From NCBI GenBank assembly GCA_947646735.1, contig CANTFK010000037.1, positions 270,655 to 334,654 on the forward strand: a stretch of 64,000 nucleotides of DNA, given 5' to 3'. The DNA is from Peronospora farinosa. Its lineage: Eukaryota; Oomycota; Peronosporomycetes; Peronosporales; Peronosporaceae. The notes beneath the pieces were generated by a model. It worked only from the letters and a program-made list of their open reading frames with translations. It searched no databases and was not told the origin of the DNA. A program made the translations under genes and the position numbers. Positions 57,501-64,000 of the stretch are shown piece by piece; positions within the stretch are counted from its first letter, which is position 1, and each line of letters opens with the position of its first letter.

Positions 57501-60500
57501 GGGGCCTCCACATCACAAAAACAGCACTTCACCACAATGTAGACGTCTGCCTTGAGGGAGGTAGACCTGGGGGGCCTCGAGTGGATATGCTTCACTCGGT
57601 GGGCCGGTAGGTGGCCACTCGATCGACCTTGTCGAGAATGGGCTTAGAGCAAATTATTCAGGGAGCTTGTCTTCCTGGCCTTTTCCTTCTTGCTTCAGGG
57701 TTATTAACCACCTGACCTTTCCTTTGCTTCCGGACCGTGAGGTGAGGGAGACCGCTTCCGATAGCGGGTCTTGGGGGGTGTTGCTATTCGAACGATCTCA
57801 CAGGCCAAATATATCCTGGAGATCTATTCGCACTTGAACTTCGCTACACAACTGTCTTCGACGAGGGGCCAAAATATATTCCTTCCCGGAACAGTGAGTA
57901 ACTTAGAGAAAGTTCTTCTTGGGTGACGGAGTCGTGCCACGTAGATCGCAAATTGAGTAGTATTTAATATAGTCCTATCCTTTTAACTCCTTTTATCTAT
58001 CCTTGCCTGAAGCTCTGATTTCTTGCGTAGACTAGTCTGATCCTTGTATTAACTGGTCCGGAGTGGCTGAACCCCAAGGGGCCGAGGTCGACCGATGAGG
58101 TACCGGGTCTACCGATGAGGGACCGAGTCGACCAATGAGGGACCCAGGTCTACCGATGAGGGACCGGGTCTACCGATGAGGGACCCGGGTCTACCAACGA
58201 GGGGCCAGGTCGATCAATGAAGGGCCATGATCAAATCCCTTTGGTACCGGTTAACCGGTTCCCTGATACTGATTTTTCTTCGGTGGGTCCTGCGGATTGT
58301 TCTCCACCAACGGTCGCTCCCCTTCGAGGCCCCTGTCTCTCTGGTCCCCTGTCCCTGACCCACGGTCTATACTCCGAATCCAACTGGATTCTGGGGGCCT
58401 CCACATCACAAAAACAGCACTTCACCACAATGTAGACGTCTGCCTTGAGGGAGGTAGACCTGGGGGGCCTCGAGTGGATATGCTTCACTCGGTGGGCCGG
58501 TAGGTGGCCACTCGATCGACCTTGTCGAGAATGGGCTTAGAGCAAATTATTCAGGGAGCTTGTCTTCCTGGCCTTTTCCTTCTTGCTTCAGGGTTATTAA
58601 CCACCTGACCTTTCCTTTGCTTCCGGACCGTGAGGTGAGGGAGACCGCTTCCGATAGCGGGTCTTGGGGGGTGTTGCTATTCGAACGATCTCACAGGCCA
58701 AATATATCCTGGAGATCTATTCGCACTTGAACTTCGCTACACAACTGTCTTCGACGAGGGGCCAAAATATATTCCTTCCCGGAACAGTGAGTAACTTAGA
58801 GAAAGTTCTTCTTGGGTGACGGAGTCGTGCCACGTAGATCGCAAATTGAGTAGTATTTAATATAGTCCTATCCTTTTAACTCCTTTTATCTATCCTTGCC
58901 TGAAGCTCTGATTTCTTGCGTAGACTAGTCTGATCCTTGTATTAACTGGTCCGGAGTGGCTGAACCCCAAGGGGCCGAGGTCGACCGATGAGGTACCGGG
59001 TCTACCGATGAGGGACCGAGTCGACCAATGAGGGACCCAGGTCTACCGATGAGGGACCGGGTCTACCGATGAGGGACCCGGGTCTACCAACGAGGGGCCA
59101 GGTCGATCAATGAAGGGCCATGATCAAATCCCTTTGGTACCGGTTAACCGGTTCCCTGATACTGATTTTTCTTCGGTGGGTCCTGCGGATTGTTCTCCAC
59201 CAACGGTCGCTCCCCTTCGAGGCCCCTGTCTCTCTGGTCCCCTGTCCCTGACCCACGGTCTATACTCCGAATCCAACTGGATTCTGGGGGCCTCCACATC
59301 ACAAAAACAGCACTTCACCACAATGTAGACGTCTGCCTTGAGGGAGGTAGACCTGGGGGGCCTCGAGTGGATATGCTTCACTCGGTGGGCCGGTAGGTGG
59401 CCACTCGATCGACCTTGTCGAGAATGGGCTTAGAGCAAATTATTCAGGGAGCTTGTCTTCCTGGCCTTTTCCTTCTTGCTTCAGGGTTATTAACCACCTG
59501 ACCTTTCCTTTGCTTCCGGACCGTGAGGTGAGGGAGACCGCTTCCGATAGCGGGTCTTGGGGGGTGTTGCTATTCGAACGATCTCACAGGCCAAATATGT
59601 CCTGGAGATCTATTCGCACTTGAACTTCGCTACACAACTGTCTTCGACGAGGGGCCAAAATATATTCCTTCCCGGAACAGTGAGTAACTTAGAGAAAGTT
59701 CTTCTTGGGTGACGGAGTCGTGCCACGTAGATCGCAAATTGAGTAGTATTTAATATAGTCCTATCCTTTTAACTCCTTTTATCTATCCTTGCCTGAAGCT
59801 CTGATTTCTTGCGTAGACTAGTCTGATCCTTGTATTAACTGGTCCGGAGTGGCTGAACCCCAAGGGGCCGAGGTCGACCGATGAGGTACCGGGTCTACCG
59901 ATGAGGGACCGAGTCGACCAATGAGGGACCCAGGTCTACCGATGAGGGACCGGGTCTACCGATGAGGGACCCGGGTCTACCAACGAGGGGCCAGGTCGAT
60001 CAATGAAGGGCCATGATCAAATCCCTTTGGTACCGGTTAACCGGTTCCCTGATACTGATTTTTCTTCGGTGGGTCCTGCGGATTGTTCTCCACCAACGGT
60101 CGCTCCCCTTCGAGGCCCCTGTCTCTCTGGTCCCCTGTCCCTGACCCACGGTCTATACTCCGAATCCAACTGGATTCTGGGGGCCTCCACATCACAAAAA
60201 CAGCACTTCACCACAATGTAGACGTCTGCCTTGAGGGAGGTAGACCTGGGGGGCCTCGAGTGGATATGCTTCACTCGGTGGGCCGGTAGGTGGCCACTCG
60301 ATCGACCTTGTCGAGAATGGGCTTAGAGCAAATTATTCAGGGAGCTTGTCTTCCTGGCCTTTTCCTTCTTGCTTCAGGGTTATTAACCACCTGACCTTTC
60401 CTTTGCTTCCGGACCGTGAGGTGAGGGAGACCGCTTCCGATAGCGGGTCTTGGGGGGTGTTGCTATTCGAACGATCTCACAGGCCAAATATATCCTGGAG

Positions 60501-63500
60501 ATCTATTCGCACTTGAACTTCGCTACACAACTGTCTTCGACGAGGGGCCAAAATATATTCCTTCCCGGAACAGTGAGTAACTTAGAGAAAGTTCTTCTTG
60601 GGTGACGGAGTCGTGCCACGTAGATCGCAAATTGAGTAGTATTTAATATAGTCCTATCCTTTTAACTCCTTTTATCTATCCTTGCCTGAAGCTCTGATTT
60701 CTTGCGTAGACTAGTCTGATCCTTGTATTAACTGGTCCGGAGTGGCTGAACCCCAAGGGGCCGAGGTCGACCGATGAGGTACCGGGTCTACCGATGAGGG
60801 ACCGAGTCGACCAATGAGGGACCCAGGTCTACCGATGAGGGACCGGGTCTACCGATGAGGGACCCGGGTCTACCAACGAGGGGCCAGGTCGATCAATGAA
60901 GGGCCATGATCAAATCCCTTTGGTACCGGTTAACCGGTTCCCTGATACTGATTTTTCTTCGGTGGGTCCTGCGGATTGTTCTCCACCAACGGTCGCTCCC
61001 CTTCGAGGCCCCTGTCTCTCTGGTCCCCTGTCCCTGACCCACGGTCTATACTCCGAATCCAACTGGATTCTGGGGGCCTCCACATCACAAAAACAGCACT
61101 TCACCACAATGTAGACGTCTGCCTTGAGGGAGGTAGACCTGGGGGGCCTCGAGTGGATATGCTTCACTCGGTGGGCCGGTAGGTGGCCACTCGATCGACC
61201 TTGTCGAGAATGGGCTTAGAGCAAATTATTCAGGGAGCTTGTCTTCCTGGCCTTTTCCTTCTTGCTTCAGGGTTATTAACCACCTGACCTTTCCTTTGCT
61301 TCCGGACCGTGAGGTGAGGGAGACCGCTTCCGATAGCGGGTCTTGGGGGGTGTTGCTATTCGAACGATCTCACAGGCCAAATATATCCTGGAGATCTATT
61401 CGCACTTGAACTTCGCTACACAACTGTCTTCGACGAGGGGCCAAAATATATTCCTTCCCGGAACAGTGAGTAACTTAGAGAAAGTTCTTCTTGGGTGACG
61501 GAGTCGTGCCACGTAGATCGCAAATTGAGTAGTATTTAATATAGTCCTATCCTTTTAACTCCTTTTATCTATCCTTGCCTGAAGCTCTGATTTCTTGCGT
61601 AGACTAGTCTGATCCTTGTATTAACTGGTCCGGAGTGGCTGAACCCCAAGGGACCGAGGTCGACCGATGAGGTACCGGGTCTACCGATGAGGGACCGAGT
61701 CGACCAATGAGGGACCCAGGTCTACCGATGAGGGACCGGGTCTACCGATGAGGGACCCGGGTCTACCAACGAGGGGCCAGGTCGATCAATGAAGGGCCAT
61801 GATCAAATCCCTTTGGTACCGGTTAACCGGTTCCCTGATACTGATTTTTCTTCGGTGGGTCCTGCGGATTGTTCTCCACCAACGGTCGCTCCCCTTCGAG
61901 GCCCCTGTCTCTCTGGTCCCCTGTCCCTGACCCACGGTCTATACTCCGAATCCAACTGGATTCTGGGGGCCTCCACATCACAAAAACAGCACTTCACCAC
62001 AATGTAGACGTCTGCCTTGAGGGAGGTAGACCTGGGGGGCCTCGAGTGGATATGCTTCACTCGGTGGGCCGGTAGGTGGCCACTCGATCGACCTTGTCGA
62101 GAATGGGCTTAGAGCAAATTATTCAGGGAGCTTGTCGTCCTGGCCTTTTCCTTCTTGCTTCAGGGTTATTAACCACCTGACCTTTCCTTTGCTTCCGGAC
62201 CGTGAGGTGAGGGAGACCGCTTCCGATAGCGGGTCTTGGGGGGTGTTGCTATTCGAACGATCTCACAGGCCAAATATATCCTGGAGATCTATTCGCACTT
62301 GAACTTCGCTACACAACTGTCTTCGACGAGGGGCCAAAATATATCCCTTCCCGGAACAGTGAGTAACTTAGAGAAAGTTCTTCTTGGGTGACGGAGTCGT
62401 GCCACGTAGATCGCAAATTGAGTAGTATTTAATATAGTCCTATCCTTTTAACTCCTTTTATCTATCCTTGCCTGAAGCTCTGATTTCTTGCGTAGACTAG
62501 TCTGATCCTTGTATTAACTGGTCCGGAGTGGCTGAACCCCAAGGGGCCGAGGTCGACCGATGAGGTACCGGGTCTACCGATGAGGGACCGAGTCGACCAA
62601 TGAGGGACCCAGGTCTACCGATGAGGGACCGGGTCTACCGATGAGGGACCCGGGTCTACCAACGAGGGGCCAGGTCGATCAATGAAGGGCCATGATCAAA
62701 TCCCTTTGGTACCGGTTAACCGGTTCCCTGATACTGATTTTTCTTCGGTGGGTCCTGCGGATTGTTCTCCACCAACGGTCGCTCCCCTTCGAGGCCCCTG
62801 TCTCTCTGGTCCCCTGTCCCTGACCCACGGTCTATACTCCGAATCCAACTGGATTCTGGGGGCCTCCACATCACAAAAACAGCACTTCACCACAATGTAG
62901 ACGTCTGCCTTGAGGGAGGTAGACCTGGGGGGCCTCGAGTGGATATGCTTCACTCGGTGGGCCGGTAGGTGGCCACTCGATCGACCTTGTCGAGAATGGG
63001 CTTAGAGCAAATTATTCAGGGAGCTTGTCTTCCTGGCCTTTTCCTTCTTGCTTCAGGGTTATTAACCACCTGACCTTTCCTTTGCTTCCGGACCGTGAGG
63101 TGAGGGAGACCGCTTCCGATAGCGGGTCTTGGGGGGTGTTGCTATTCGAACGATCTCACAGGCCAAATATGTCCTGGAGATCTATTCGCACTTGAACTTC
63201 GCTACACAACTGTCTTCGACGAGGGGCCAAAATATATTCCTTCCCGGAACAGTGAGTAACTTAGAGAAAGTTCTTCTTGGGTGACGGAGTCGTGCCACGT
63301 AGATCGCAAATTGAGTAGTATTTAATATAGTCCTATCCTTTTAACTCCTTTTATCTATCCTTGCCTGAAGCTCTGATTTCTTGCGTAGACTAGTCTGATC
63401 CTTGTATTAACTGGTCCGGAGTGGCTGAACCCCAAGGGGCCGAGGTCGACCGATGAGGGACCGGGTCTACCGATGAGGGACCGAGTCGACCAATGAGGGA

Positions 63501-63788
63501 CCCAGGTCTACCGATGAGGGACCGGGTCTACCGATGAGGGACCCGGGTCTACCAACGAGGGGCCAGGTCGATCAATGAAGGGCCATGATCAAATCCCTTT
63601 GGTACCGGTTAACCGGTTCCCTGATACTGATTTTTCTTCGGTGGGTCCTGCGGATTGTTCTCCACCAACGGTCGCTCCCCTTCGAGGCCCCTGTCTCTCT
63701 GGTCCCCTGTCCCTGACCCACGGTCTATACTCCGAATCCAACTGGATTCTGGGGGCCTCCACATCACAAAAACAGCACTTCACCACAA

Positions 63789-64000
63789 TGTAGACGTCTG
63801 CCTTGAGGGAGGTAGACCTGGGGGGGCCTCGAGTGGATATGCTTCACTCGGTGGACCGGTAGGTGGCCACTCGATCGACCTTGTCGAGAATGGGCTTAGA
63901 GCAAATTATTCAGGGAGCTTGTCGTCCCTGGCCTTTTCCTTCTTGCTTCAGGGGTATTAACCACCTGAACTTTCCTTTGCTCCCGGACCGTGAGGTGAGG
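63789..64000 (+). repeat. Diverged edge copy of the satellite (partial)
   Basis: In 212 bases it shows at least six changes (for example GTGGACCGG, GGGGTATT, CTGAACTTT, GCTCCCGG and an extra G), many more than any interior copy. It shares GTCGTCCCTGG with copy 1. Confidence 0.75.

Larger units (their letters stand above)
38785..64000 (+). repeat. Satellite array, 893-bp unit, 28 complete copies plus one partial
   Basis: Head-to-tail copies start at 38785 (894 bp), 39679, then every 893 bp to 54860 (892 bp), 55752 and on to 63789, where the partial last copy begins. Copies differ by about zero to two bases. No convincing gene: the conserved 72-, 85- and 68-codon frames overlap each other on both strands. 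Each unit has a block of ~20-bp subrepeats and a 14-bp palindrome. The window ends inside copy 29. Confidence 0.97.

Noticed and set aside
39465..63960. Repeated 72-, 85- and 68-codon open frames in each satellite unit
   Set aside because: They overlap on both strands, have no recognisable domain, and are kept only because the DNA copies are nearly identical. Small indels change their ends freely.
38785..64000. rDNA spacer or 5S array
   Set aside because: No 5S, 18S, 5.8S or 28S sequence is recognisable in the unit.
38785..64000. CRISPR-like array
   Set aside because: The repeat is 893 bp without unique spacers, in a eukaryotic genome.
63789..64000. Telomere-proximal end
   Set aside because: No TTTAGGG-type repeats are present; only a diverged satellite copy.

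Overview
The window looks like nuclear DNA of an oomycete, most likely a Phytophthora or downy-mildew type (Peronosporaceae). The genes are compact with none to two short introns (62-133 nt in the models here). Several genes carry a TCAGTCT-type initiator upstream. One gene fuses PH, NTF2-like, C2 and MAP-kinase domains. The transposable elements are chromodomain-type Ty3/Gypsy elements. The genus cannot be fixed from sequence alone.

Bases 1-16400 are a nested Ty3/Gypsy cluster. A decayed plus-strand chromovirus (element C) has been entered twice by the same younger family. Copy A (1-3213, minus strand, truncated by the window edge) sits in its gag region. Copy B (6052-13744, minus strand) is complete and splits C between RNase H and integrase. 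B has 342-bp LTRs that look identical, a 5-bp target duplication GTCTC, PBS, gag, a -1 frameshift signal, pol with integrase and chromodomain, and a polypurine tract. Its 3' end also carries a long antisense reading frame with an RS-rich region. Element C has an antisense frame in the same place.

Bases 17035-36400 are a gene island. It holds a mitochondrial malic enzyme (three exons, one frameshift), a PH/NTF2-like/C2/TEY-MAPK fusion, Sm-D2 (minus strand, 8-nt coding first exon), an HSP110/SSE chaperone with a heat-shock element, a SNAPC1-like snRNA-activating protein with a repeated acidic module, and a long histidyl-tRNA synthetase. A tRNA-derived SINE with a 15-bp target duplication lies between the last two genes. 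An unexplained long hairpin lies upstream of HSP110.

Bases 36960-38784 hold a degraded minus-strand Gypsy fragment with two RNase H domains. It abuts a 25-kb satellite (38785-64000): 28 complete copies and one partial copy of an 893-bp unit, almost identical throughout. Each unit contains seven ~20-bp subrepeats and a perfect 14-bp palindrome. The copy at the right edge of the window is clearly diverged, so the array probably ends soon after the window.

The chromosomal genes are unrelated housekeeping and signalling genes. SNAPC1 (snRNA transcription) and Sm-D2 (snRNP core) act in the same snRNP biogenesis route. The most unusual content is the retroelement biology (antisense RS-rich frame, frameshift signal, 11-residue repeat linker) and the homogenised satellite.
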